Assembly: GCA_003044455.1 (NCBI GenBank)
Contig: POWY01000008.1
Location: 37,952-101,951, forward strand
Origin: Neisseria bergeri
GTDB lineage: Bacteria; Pseudomonadota; Gammaproteobacteria; Burkholderiales; Neisseriaceae
Direction of reading: 5' to 3'
Length of the DNA stretch: 64,000 nucleotides
This document shows positions 57,383-64,000 of the stretch, piece by piece. Numbering within the stretch: position 1 is the first letter of the stretch; each line of letters opens with the position of its first letter. The notes below the pieces were generated by a model. The model made no database searches. It was given only the letters and a program-made list of their open reading frames with translations, and was not told the DNA's origin. A program made the translations under genes and the position numbers.

Positions 57383-58892
57383 TTCTTATTCTGAACCTGT
57401 AAGATTAGAAAAATCACAAATTAAATTTCAATCAAGTAATAATTTAAAATCAAGTGGTTTTAAATTAGATTCAAGTTCTAAGAGTTTTGCCAAATTCACA
57501 GAAGCGGCAAATGTCGAACATATCCCCACGAGCGCAAAAGCCCGAATCAACGCCAAAATAACCGCCAGCGTTTCCCGCGCCGGCGTATTGGCGGGGGTCG
57601 GCAAACTTGTCCGCCAAGGCGCGAAATTCAGCACAAGGGCAGTTCCCTATGTCGGAACCGCACTTTTAGCCCATGACATCTACGAAACCTTCAAAGAAGA
57701 CATACAGGCACGAGGCTACCAATACGACACCGAAACCGACAAATTTGTAAAAGGCTACGAATATAGTAATTGCCTTTGGTACGAAGACGAAAGACGTATT
57801 AATAGAACCTATGGCTGCTACGGCGTTGACAGTTCGATTATGCGCCTTATGTCCGATTACAGCAGATTCCCCGAAGTCAAAGAATTGATGGAAAGCCAAA
57901 TGTATAGGCTGGCACGTCCGTTTTGGAATTGGCATAAAGAAGAACTGAATAAATTAAGTTCTTTGGATTGGAATAATTTTGTTTTAAATAGTTGCACATT
58001 TGATTGGAACGGCGGAGATTGTTCGGTCAATAAAGGTGATGATTACAGAAATGGGGCTAATTTCTCTCTTATCCGCAATCCAAAATACAAAGAAGAAATG
58101 GATGCCAAAAAGCTGGAAGAGATTTTAGCCTTAAAAGTCGATGCCAATCCCGACAAATACATAAGGGCAACCGGTTATCCCGGTTATTCCGAAAAAGTAG
58201 AAGTCGCACCCGGAACAAAAGTGAATATGGGGCCCGTTACGGACAGGAACGGGAATCCCGTTCAGGTTGTCGCAACATTCGGCAGAGATTCGCAAGGCAA
58301 CACCACGGTGGATGTTCAAGTAATCCCGCGTCCCGATCTCACACCCGGAAGCGCGGAAGCACCGAACGCACAGCCGCTGCCCGAAGTATCGCCCGCCGAA
58401 AACCCCGCAAACAACCCGAACCTCAATGAGAACCCCGGCACGCGCCCCAATCCCGAACCCGACCCCGATTTGAATCCCGATGCAAATCCCGATACGGACG
58501 GACAGCCCGGCACAAGACCCGATTCCCCAGCCGTTCCGGGGCGCACAAACGGCAGAGATGACAAAGACGGGAAAGATGAGCAAGACGGTGGTTTTTTATG
58601 CAAGTATTTTCCAAAAATCCTAGCCTGTCAGGAGATGGGCAAACCTTCAGACGGCATGTTTGACGATATAAGCATACCGCAAGTAACAGACGATAAAACA
58701 TGGTCTTCGGACGACTTTTTACCGTCTAACGGCGTATGTCCGCAGCCGAAAACCTTTCATGTTTTCGGCAAGCGTTATGAGGCAAGCTATCAGCCGTTAT
58801 GCGTGTTTGCGGAAAAAATCCGTTTTGCCGTACTGCTCGCCTTTATCATTATGTCGGCTTTTGTCGTTTTCGGTTCGTTGAAGGGGAAATAA
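57324..58892 (+). CDS. tspB: TspB, phage adsorption-type surface protein
   Basis: 522 residues. Signal peptide to about SNSYS; a middle domain (about 60-330); a Pro/Asn/Asp-rich linker (about 340-410) like the glycine-rich linkers of pIII; a Cys-containing domain; and a C-terminal membrane anchor (FAVLLAFIIMSAFVVFG). Position equals pIII, the adsorption protein. Meningococcal TspB was described as a T- and B-cell stimulating, immunoglobulin-binding protein. The gene contains a complete DUS (58646-58657). Confidence 0.88.
   Translation: MNSFIKSTPIVLILILCSSNSYSEPVRLEKSQIKFQSSNNLKSSGFKLDSSSKSFAKFTEAANVEHIPTSAKARINAKITASVSRAGVLAGVGKLVRQGAKFSTRAVPYVGTALLAHDIYETFKEDIQARGYQYDTETDKFVKGYEYSNCLWYEDERRINRTYGCYGVDSSIMRLMSDYSRFPEVKELMESQMYRLARPFWNWHKEELNKLSSLDWNNFVLNSCTFDWNGGDCSVNKGDDYRNGANFSLIRNPKYKEEMDAKKLEEILALKVDANPDKYIRATGYPGYSEKVEVAPGTKVNMGPVTDRNGNPVQVVATFGRDSQGNTTVDVQVIPRPDLTPGSAEAPNAQPLPEVSPAENPANNPNLNENPGTRPNPEPDPDLNPDANPDTDGQPGTRPDSPAVPGRTNGRDDKDGKDEQDGGFLCKYFPKILACQEMGKPSDGMFDDISIPQVTDDKTWSSDDFLPSNGVCPQPKTFHVFGKRYEASYQPLCVFAEKIRFAVLLAFIIMSAFVVFGSLKGK
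58646..58657 (-). other. DNA uptake sequence inside tspB
   Basis: TTCAGACGGCAT is the exact reverse complement of the 12-mer DUS. It is the only full copy I find in the phage genes. Confidence 0.9.
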
Positions 58893-59183
58893 ATGCCATT
58901 ACTTGCCGGTCTGATTCCACTTTTAGGCATACTTCTGAAACTGCTGATTGTCAGAATCATCCTTGCAACAGGTCTGACATTCGTAACCTATGCCGGGTAT
59001 ATCATCGCACTGAACAAGTTCAAGGACTACACCGCAAACGCGATCAATTCCATGCCTTCCGACATACTGAACCTTCTTTTAATTTCGGGATTCGGTCAGG
59101 GGTTGGGCTACCTGTTCGGCGCATTCTCGTTCTTCATCGGTATACGCGCATTGAACAAACTGACGTTTGTCTTTCCAAGATGA
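58893..59183 (+). CDS. pVI-like minor coat protein (DUF2523)
   Basis: 96 residues, three hydrophobic segments, abutting tspB with no gap. DUF2523 proteins sit between the adsorption protein and Zot in inoviruses and correspond to pVI, which anchors the adsorption protein at the filament tip. Confidence 0.8.
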   Translation: MPLLAGLIPLLGILLKLLIVRIILATGLTFVTYAGYIIALNKFKDYTANAINSMPSDILNLLLISGFGQGLGYLFGAFSFFIGIRALNKLTFVFPR

Positions 59184-59192
59184 GGTAGAAAC

Positions 59193-60281
59193 ATGATTTA
59201 TCTGTTTACAGGAAATATGGGGACAGGCAAAACCTCCCGCGTCGTCTCTATGATTTTGAACAACGAAGACGGATTGTTCAAAATGAAATTGGAAGACGGC
59301 ACGGAGGTAGACAGGCCGCTTTATTTCTGCCATATCGACGGATTGGATAAACGGAAATTTAAAGCCCACGAACTGACGGAAGAGCAAATCATGTCCGCCC
59401 CGCTTCGTGATGTCATACCGGAAGGCGCAGTGCTGATTGTTGACGAAGCCCATTACACTTATCCGGTACGCGCGGCAGGCCGTCCCGTTCCGCCCTATAT
59501 TCAGGAACTGACAGAACTCCGCCATCAAGGGCATACCGTCATTTTAATGACGCAGCACCCGAGCCAACTTGATATATTCGTCCGCAACCTTGTTTCAAAG
59601 CATGTACACCTTGAACGCAAGGCAATAGGAATGAAACAGTATTATTGGTATAAATGCGTAACCTCGTTGGACAATCCGGCAGGCGTAAGCGGCGTAGAAG
59701 TCGCAAATTGGAAACCGCCTAAAGAAGCCTTTAAATACTACAAATCATCAAGCCAGCACCAAAAGTTCAAGAAAAAAGTACCTTGGGCGGTTTGGGCGTT
59801 GATTGTGATTGTAGGGTTTGTAGGCTGGAAAACTTACGGCATGTTTCAAATTTACAGTAAAGCAACAGGCGGCGAGATTGAGCAGGAAGCGCAAAAAGAA
59901 AGCGTTGTGCAACAAACGATGACGGAGCAGACGGCATCATCAGAAACAGCGTCTTTTGAGCATTCCAAAAATCTGAAACCTGAAGACTTTACGCCGACTT
60001 TACCCGAAAAGCCCGAAAGCAAGCCCATATACAACGATGTTAGACAGGTAAAAACATTTGAAAAAATCGCCGGATGTATCGACGGCGGAAAATCAGATTG
60101 CACGTGTTACTCACAACAGGGAACGCCATTGAAGGAAATCACAAAGGCAATGTGCAAGGATTACGCGAAAAACGGCCTGCCATTCAACCCTTACAAGGAT
60201 GAACAGCAAAGGACGGAACAGGAGGCACAGTACGCGAAAGCGGACAAGCCACCAGTTCTCGTAATGGGCGGAAAGCCATAA
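59193..60281 (+). CDS. zot: Zot-like phage assembly ATPase (pI)
   Basis: 362 residues. Walker A GNMGTGKT at 7-14, Walker B AVLIVDEAH at 79-87, then one membrane helix (about 197-213) and a periplasmic tail. This is the layout of inovirus pI and the zonula occludens toxin of CTX phage. It drives filament assembly through the inner membrane. RBS GAGGTAGA before the ATG. The same frame stays open after the stop (see 60291-60356). Confidence 0.88.
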   Translation: MIYLFTGNMGTGKTSRVVSMILNNEDGLFKMKLEDGTEVDRPLYFCHIDGLDKRKFKAHELTEEQIMSAPLRDVIPEGAVLIVDEAHYTYPVRAAGRPVPPYIQELTELRHQGHTVILMTQHPSQLDIFVRNLVSKHVHLERKAIGMKQYYWYKCVTSLDNPAGVSGVEVANWKPPKEAFKYYKSSSQHQKFKKKVPWAVWALIVIVGFVGWKTYGMFQIYSKATGGEIEQEAQKESVVQQTMTEQTASSETASFEHSKNLKPEDFTPTLPEKPESKPIYNDVRQVKTFEKIAGCIDGGKSDCTCYSQQGTPLKEITKAMCKDYAKNGLPFNPYKDEQQRTEQEAQYAKADKPPVLVMGGKP

Positions 60282-60290
60282 CAAAACTTG

Positions 60291-60356
60291 ATGTATGACA
60301 ACTGGGAAGAAAAGGGCAAGATATTCGAAGGTTCGGGCGGAGGCGTTGTCAATTAG
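60291..60356 (+). CDS. Short in-frame extension after zot
   Basis: 21 codons, MYDNWEEKGKIFEGSGGGVV then N. It is in the zot frame, three codons past the TAA. It could be a residual part of a longer Zot C-terminus or a tiny gene. No ribosome-binding site is evident. Confidence 0.3.
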   Translation: MYDNWEEKGKIFEGSGGGVVN

Positions 60357-60358
60357 AA

Positions 60359-60380
60359 AACCGCCCTTAATTGGGCGGTT
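60359..60380. terminator. Bidirectional terminator at the end of the phage operon
   Basis: AACCGCCC and GGGCGGTT around a 6-base loop, with A/T flanks on both sides. It can serve zot on plus and the small peptide on minus. Confidence 0.85.
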
Positions 60381-60391
60381 CTTGTCGTGGG

Positions 60392-60484
60392 TTATTGACT
60401 TATCAGTATGATAACGGCTAGAATAAGCCGTATATCAATCGTGATAGTCAAAAGCAGTTTGCCAAATTTCAAAGTTATCTGCAT
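60392..60484 (-). CDS. 30-residue hydrophobic peptide opposite the phage operon
   Basis: MQITLKFGKLLLTITIDIRL then ILAVIILISQ. AGGA lies seven bases ahead of the ATG on the minus strand, and the shared terminator follows the stop by about 12 bases. Size and hydrophobicity recall type I toxins or tiny membrane regulators. No antisense RNA was identified. Tentative. Confidence 0.4.
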   Translation of the reverse strand: MQITLKFGKLLLTITIDIRLILAVIILISQ

Positions 60485-60523
60485 TTGATTTTCCTGTAAG
60501 TTTCACACTTGGCAGGAATGCAA

Positions 60524-60557
60524 AAAAATCCCCTTGTTCTCAGGCTTGGGGATTTTT
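60524..60557. terminator. Stem-loop terminator
   Basis: AAAAATCCCC and GGGGATTTTT around a 14-base loop. Confidence 0.8.
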
Positions 60558-60715
60558 GCTTATCCCCACCGCTCTTTGATTTTTGCGCCTGAATCTATGT
60601 CATACAGTTCCTTTCATTCAAAATAAAAATCTTTCGGTTTCAGCCCCTACCCCTCAGGATGGCTTGAGCGGAGTGAAGGGGGTTAACTGCTAGAATGGCT
60701 GTTTTTTTTAAAGTG

Positions 60716-60904
60716 TCTCAGTCTGGAATCGCTTCGTTCGGGGGTTGTAGGTGCAGGAAAATAGGGCAGAAAAAAGGAAAAGGGGGAAGCTTTGTAAAGA
60801 TTGGGCGCGCTTTTTGCCCAATCTTTACGAATACCCCCTTTTCCTTTTTTATGAACTGTTTTTCAATACCGGAAACCCACTAACGGAGTGATTCCAGACT
60901 GAGA
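60716..60904. repeat. Nested inverted-repeat region between zot and piv
   Basis: Outer arms 60716-60738 and 60882-60904 match inversely in 20 of 23 positions (TCTCAGTCTGGAATC conserved). Inside, 60770-60786 and 60834-60850 are exact 17-base arms (AAAAAAGGAAAAGGGGG), and 60794-60806 with 60816-60828 are exact 13-base arms (GTAAAGATTGGGC). The whole could fold into a long rod. Candidate phage origin, packaging signal, or recombinase target. No gene seen in 60560-61130. Confidence 0.85.
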
Positions 60905-61133
60905 TACGCCTAAAAAAATCAGACATTCGGGTCGCAACAGAAACCTTTACCAAAACCAGTAACCATAATAGAATCAGAAACGGCAAAGGAATAGCTAACC
61001 CTTGCCGAAACCGTCCAGCCTGAAGATACCCAAAACTTAAAGTTTGAGGAAAAGAATAGGCGGGCGGTTTTTTCTTGTTTGTGAAATTGAGTAGTATCAA
61101 AGAACACGATTCTGAATAGATAAGGTTAATCCC

Positions 61134-62096
61134 ATGCGTAACGCCGTAGGATTGGATATATCAAAGCTGACATTTGACGCAACCGCTATTGTTGGCAATG
61201 CCGAATATTCGGCAAAGTTTAACAACGATTCAAAAGGTTTAGATCAGTTTTCGGACTGGTTGAAAAGCTTGGGATGCGAGAATTTGCATATATGCATGGA
61301 GGCAACAGGCAACTATTATGAAGACGTTGCCGATTACTTCGCGCAGTATTACAGCGTTTACGTATTGAATCCGCTGAAAATAAGCAAGTATGCAGAAAGC
61401 AGATTCAAGCGAACCAAAACAGACAAACAGGATGCAAAACTGATAGCGGAGTATTGCCAGTCGGCGAAAGAAAGCGAGCTTGTAAAGAGGCAGAAGCCTA
61501 CTGACGAGCAATACAGGCTTTCACGGATGACCGCAGCATATACGCAAATCAAAAGTGAATGCGCGGCAATGAAAAACCGTTATCAGGTGGCAAAAGATGA
61601 AGAAGCGGCCAAAGCATATTCAGAAATCATCAAAGCCATGAATGAACAGCTTGAAGTTTTAAAGGCGAAGATAAAAGAGCAGACGGAGAAGCCGAAATGC
61701 AAGGAAGGCGTGAAGCGTCTTGAAACCATACCGGCAATAGGCAGAATGACCGCAGCCGTATTGTTTCATCATCTCACATCTTCGAAATTTGAAACATCAA
61801 ACAAATTTGCAGCGTTCGCAGGCTTAAGCCCGCAGCAAAAAGAATCAGGTACAAGCGTAAGAGGAAAAGGCAAACTGACCAAGTTTGGCAACAGGAAATT
61901 ACGCGCCGTATTGTTTATGCCTGCAATGGTCGCATACCGCATAAGGGCATTTCCCGATTTCATCAAAAGACTGGAAGCCAAGAAGAAGCCTAAAAAAGTC
62001 ATCATCGCCGCATTGATGCGTAAACTCGCCGTTATTGCGTATCACGTACACAAGAAAGGCGAAGATTACGATTCATCGCGTTACAAATCGGCGTAA
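61134..62096 (+). CDS. piv: Piv-type DEDD recombinase/transposase (IS110 family)
   Basis: 320 residues. The DEDD residues are Asp8, Glu56, Asp97 and Asp100 (GLDISK, MEATG, TKTDKQDA), at nearly the same positions as in Moraxella Piv. The C-terminal transposase-20 domain is seen in LETIPAIGRMTAAVLFHHL and FAAFAGLSPQQKESG. Piv enzymes invert or move DNA. Linked to the phage, it may mediate its integration; this is inference. Confidence 0.9.
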   Translation: MRNAVGLDISKLTFDATAIVGNAEYSAKFNNDSKGLDQFSDWLKSLGCENLHICMEATGNYYEDVADYFAQYYSVYVLNPLKISKYAESRFKRTKTDKQDAKLIAEYCQSAKESELVKRQKPTDEQYRLSRMTAAYTQIKSECAAMKNRYQVAKDEEAAKAYSEIIKAMNEQLEVLKAKIKEQTEKPKCKEGVKRLETIPAIGRMTAAVLFHHLTSSKFETSNKFAAFAGLSPQQKESGTSVRGKGKLTKFGNRKLRAVLFMPAMVAYRIRAFPDFIKRLEAKKKPKKVIIAALMRKLAVIAYHVHKKGEDYDSSRYKSA

Positions 62097-62189
62097 ATCC
62101 TGAAGGGGAAAAAGGCATTTTTTAAATGCCTGCTTTGCCGTGTCTGAAATTCAGTGAATTTTTAAATATTGAAATTCAATGAGTTGAAA

Positions 62190-62380
62190 ATGAATTGTAA
62201 ATATGCTATTGTTAATTAAAGTAGTATCTTTTCCTTTATTCACATGTGGTTTTCCTTGGCCTTCAAGCTTGAATTGCACTTGTGTTTTTTCAGTCCATCC
62301 CTTATTTGTACGAGGTAAATCTGGAAAAAGTTTGCCTGTGGCTGAGTTGGATGTGATATATTGATTCCATTTTAACGGAC
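62190..62380 (-). pseudogene. Toxin-like fragment at the right prophage end
   Basis: The minus strand has an open frame of about 55 codons reading ITSNSATGKLFPDLPRTNKG then WTEKTQVQFKLEGQGKPHVN, ending near the phage boundary. It has the look of a CDI/Tps toxin domain. Together with the tail at 54076-54165 it suggests one toxin gene split by the phage. Recognition is by style, not by a named family. Confidence 0.45.
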
Positions 62381-62393
62381 TTCAGAGAACGAC

Positions 62394-63278
62394 ATGAGCA
62401 GCGGAAATATCCACATCCACAGTATGACCGGCTTTGCCAACGCGGCGGCAGAGTGCGGCAGCAAACGCATCAACCTCGATATCCGCGCCGTCAACCACCG
62501 CTTTTTGGACATTCAAATCAGGATGCCGGATGATTTGCGTCATTTAGAAAGCGGCATCCGCGAGCAGATTTCATCCCATCTGGCACGCGGCAAAGTCGAA
62601 TGCAAAATTCAAATCCAAGATGCGGAAAACAGAAACCAATCTTTGGAACTGAATCACGACTTGGTCGGACAACTTGCAGAAATCAACCAAACCCTCCGTA
62701 AACATCATGACCTGGCAAAATTGGGGGTTGCCGATATTTTACGTTTTCCCGGCGTATTGGCAAGCCAAAGGGAAAATACGGAAGAATTGGCAAAAAGCAT
62801 TACCAAACTGACTGAAAAAGCGTTAAAAGACTTTACTGCTGCACGCAAGCGGGAAGGTAAGAAATTAGGCGAGCACCTGTTACAACGCCTCGAGTCTATG
62901 GAAGAAATCATCGGGGCATTGGGCGAAATCTTCCCCACGCTGGTGGAAGCGCATAAAGAAAAAATCCGCGCCCGCCTTGCCGAAGCAGTCGGCAGCATCG
63001 ACAACGACCGCCTGCAACAAGAGTTTGCCCTGTTTGTCCAAAAATCCGATGTCGATGAAGAATTCAGCCGCCTGCGCACCCACATTGCCGAAGTGCGCCG
63101 TATCGTTACCGAACACAAAGGCAGCAGCGGAAAACGGCTGGACTTCCTGATGCAGGAATTAAACCGCGAAGCCAACACTTTGGGCAGTAAATCCATCGCT
63201 ACCGAATGTACCCAAGCCTCGGTCGAGCTGAAAGTCCTGATCGAACAGATGCGCGAACAGGTGCAGAATATCGAATAG
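62394..63278 (+). CDS. yicC: YicC family protein
   Basis: 294 residues. The family signature HSMTGFANAAAECGSKRINL lies at the N-terminus; DFLMQELNREANTLGSKSI and VELKVLIEQMREQVQNIE at the C-terminus match E. coli YicC (287). YicC has been linked to RNA turnover. It may start at MSSGN (62394) or at the internal Met of SMTGF. Confidence 0.92.
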   Translation: MSSGNIHIHSMTGFANAAAECGSKRINLDIRAVNHRFLDIQIRMPDDLRHLESGIREQISSHLARGKVECKIQIQDAENRNQSLELNHDLVGQLAEINQTLRKHHDLAKLGVADILRFPGVLASQRENTEELAKSITKLTEKALKDFTAARKREGKKLGEHLLQRLESMEEIIGALGEIFPTLVEAHKEKIRARLAEAVGSIDNDRLQQEFALFVQKSDVDEEFSRLRTHIAEVRRIVTEHKGSSGKRLDFLMQELNREANTLGSKSIATECTQASVELKVLIEQMREQVQNIE

Positions 63279-63304
63279 CCCTGCCTTTTTCTCCAAACAT
63301 GACA

Positions 63305-63334
63305 ATGCCGTCTGGAACTTTTTTCAGACGGCAT
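63305..63334. terminator. DUS-pair terminator of yicC
   Basis: ATGCCGTCTGGAA (one extra or changed base) faces a full reverse DUS with a TTTTT flank. Confidence 0.75.
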
Positions 63335-63434
63335 TTTTATCAGCTTAAAACCTCTGTTGCAAGCAATTTGTAAGGCGGCGGCAGCTTTTGCACCGCCGCA
63401 GTGTAGAAAATTGTATAAGCTTTTGCCCAAATTT

Positions 63435-63465
63435 ATCCCCGTTTAATGGCCTGTTAAACGGGGAT
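63435..63465. terminator. Stem-loop between yicC and the fragment
   Basis: ATCCCCGTTTAA and TTAAACGGGGAT, perfect 12-base arms with a 7-base loop. It would end the minus-strand fragment. Confidence 0.75.
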
Positions 63466-63501
63466 TATCTTATGTCTTTAAAAGTAGTATGCCGCCCGCT
63501 G

Positions 63502-63780
63502 TCAGAACTTATAAATCAGGTGGTCGTCGTAGCTTGAATTGCGGTTGATGGTGCTGCTCACTGTCAGGGTTTGGCTGCCTGCAAAACGCTCCCATCTGGG
63601 CAGGCGCAGTTCGGCCACGAGGTCGAGATAGGCGGGCAGTTCGCTGCGGGTGCTGCTGAAAAAGATAAAGGATGGGCGCACCATTGCCATCAGGCGCAGG
63701 AACTCTACCATGCCGAAGTAGGCTGCCTCGCGGTAGTTGCCCTGCTGGGTGCATACGTAGCAACTGTATTTTTCACCCCG
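63502..63780 (-). pseudogene. 3' end of an unrecognised gene
   Basis: About 90 codons (containing YREAAYFGMVEFLRLMAMVR and LPAYLDLVAELRLPRWERFA) ending IYKF. The last residue Phe and alternating polar residues would suit an outer-membrane strand, but I cannot name it. Upstream it is cut by the transposase remnant. Confidence 0.45.
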
Positions 63781-63805
63781 TCGGGCAAAAATACCAAAAC
63801 TCAAA

Positions 63806-64000
63806 TCAAGCCGTCCGGATACCGTTTTCGGTGGTACCGTTTTCGGCAAAGTAATCACGCATCCGGGCATTCAATATCGTCAGCAGTTTGCGCATACATG
63901 CCGTAACGGCAACCTTATACGGCTTACCCTTGGACAGCAGGCGTTGGTAGAAATCCCGAATAAGCGGTTCAAAACGTGTCGCTGCCACGGTAGCCATATA
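63806..64000 (-). mobile_element. IS110-family transposase, C-terminal part (runs off the window)
   Basis: GKPYKVAVTACMRKLLTILN matches the conserved end of IS110/IS1111 transposases (GKPKKVALxACMRKLLTILNA). It continues past the window edge. It differs from the piv gene at 61134, so it is a second, independent element. Confidence 0.75.

Larger units (their letters stand above)
54166..62190 (+). mobile_element. Filamentous prophage (MDA/Nf-type) with piv recombinase
   Basis: Gene order is that of an inovirus: replication protein, ssDNA-binding protein, small coat proteins, adsorption protein (TspB), pVI-like protein and Zot-type assembly ATPase, all on the plus strand, then an intergenic repeat region and a piv/IS110 recombinase. 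No secretin gene is present, so export probably uses a host secretin; PilQ is the known route for the meningococcal disease-associated phage. Ends are estimated from where toxin-like flanking sequence stops. Confidence 0.85.

Overview
The window is chromosomal DNA of a pathogenic Neisseria, most probably N. meningitidis. The 12-mer DNA uptake sequence ATGCCGTCTGAA (DUS) occurs throughout, often as inverted pairs that double as transcription terminators. Correia repeats (CREE) are present. A filamentous prophage with tspB and a piv-type recombinase, and a restriction islet between pheS and pheT, fit that species.

Layout. 0-20 kb is conserved core: a Slam-like outer-membrane protein, ppx, two lipoproteins, trpS, clpB, alaA, a small tautomerase, a DUF4198 protein, glutamate dehydrogenase, gph, recX, an acyl-CoA thioesterase, nlpD, surE, a TerC/CBS/CorC membrane protein and tfpX. 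20.0-22.2 kb is a scrap-yard. It holds broken pieces of cmr1, cmr2 and cmr3 (type III-B CRISPR-Cas), one block of them inverted, with a phage tape-measure fragment at the junction. 22.5-34.7 kb is core again: tRNA-Glu, tRNA-Arg, recN, scpB, rbgA, the rapZ-hprK-ptsN regulatory cluster, ubiA, ubiC, bioD, bioA, fxsA, a MerR-like gene and ihfA. An AT-rich orphan immunity-like gene sits between ubiC and ubiA. 34.7-43.9 kb is the translation cluster pheT-pheS-rplT-rpmI-infC-thrS plus tRNA-Val. A vsr-dcm-endonuclease islet is inserted between pheS and pheT. This stretch carries uptake sequences of other Neisseriaceae dialects, which points to import. 44-52.7 kb holds tgt, hemH, a cytochrome c, a K+/H+ antiporter, a frameshifted DUF808 gene, lnt and rpoH.

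52.7-62.4 kb is accessory. It has a doubly frameshifted yqhA-like gene, a tpsA (FHA-like) remnant with an immunity-like gene, and a filamentous prophage (rep, ssDNA-binding protein, coat proteins, tspB, a pVI-like protein, zot). A long inverted-repeat region and a piv/IS110 recombinase follow. Toxin-like reading-frame pieces lie at both prophage ends, as if the phage had landed in a toxin gene. The window closes with yicC, an unrecognised gene fragment and the tail of an IS110-family transposase.

How the genes connect: rpoH and a likely RpoH target (clpB) are both here; ptsN, hprK and rapZ form a PTS/sRNA regulatory unit; ubiC and ubiA catalyse the first two ubiquinone-specific steps; bioA and bioD are consecutive biotin steps; lnt finishes the lipoproteins of which several are encoded nearby. 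Three homopolymer tracts (G8 in the phage rep gene, A9 in the DUF808 gene, T9 in the yqhA-like gene) leave their genes out of frame. They may be phase-variable switches, decay, or sequencing error.
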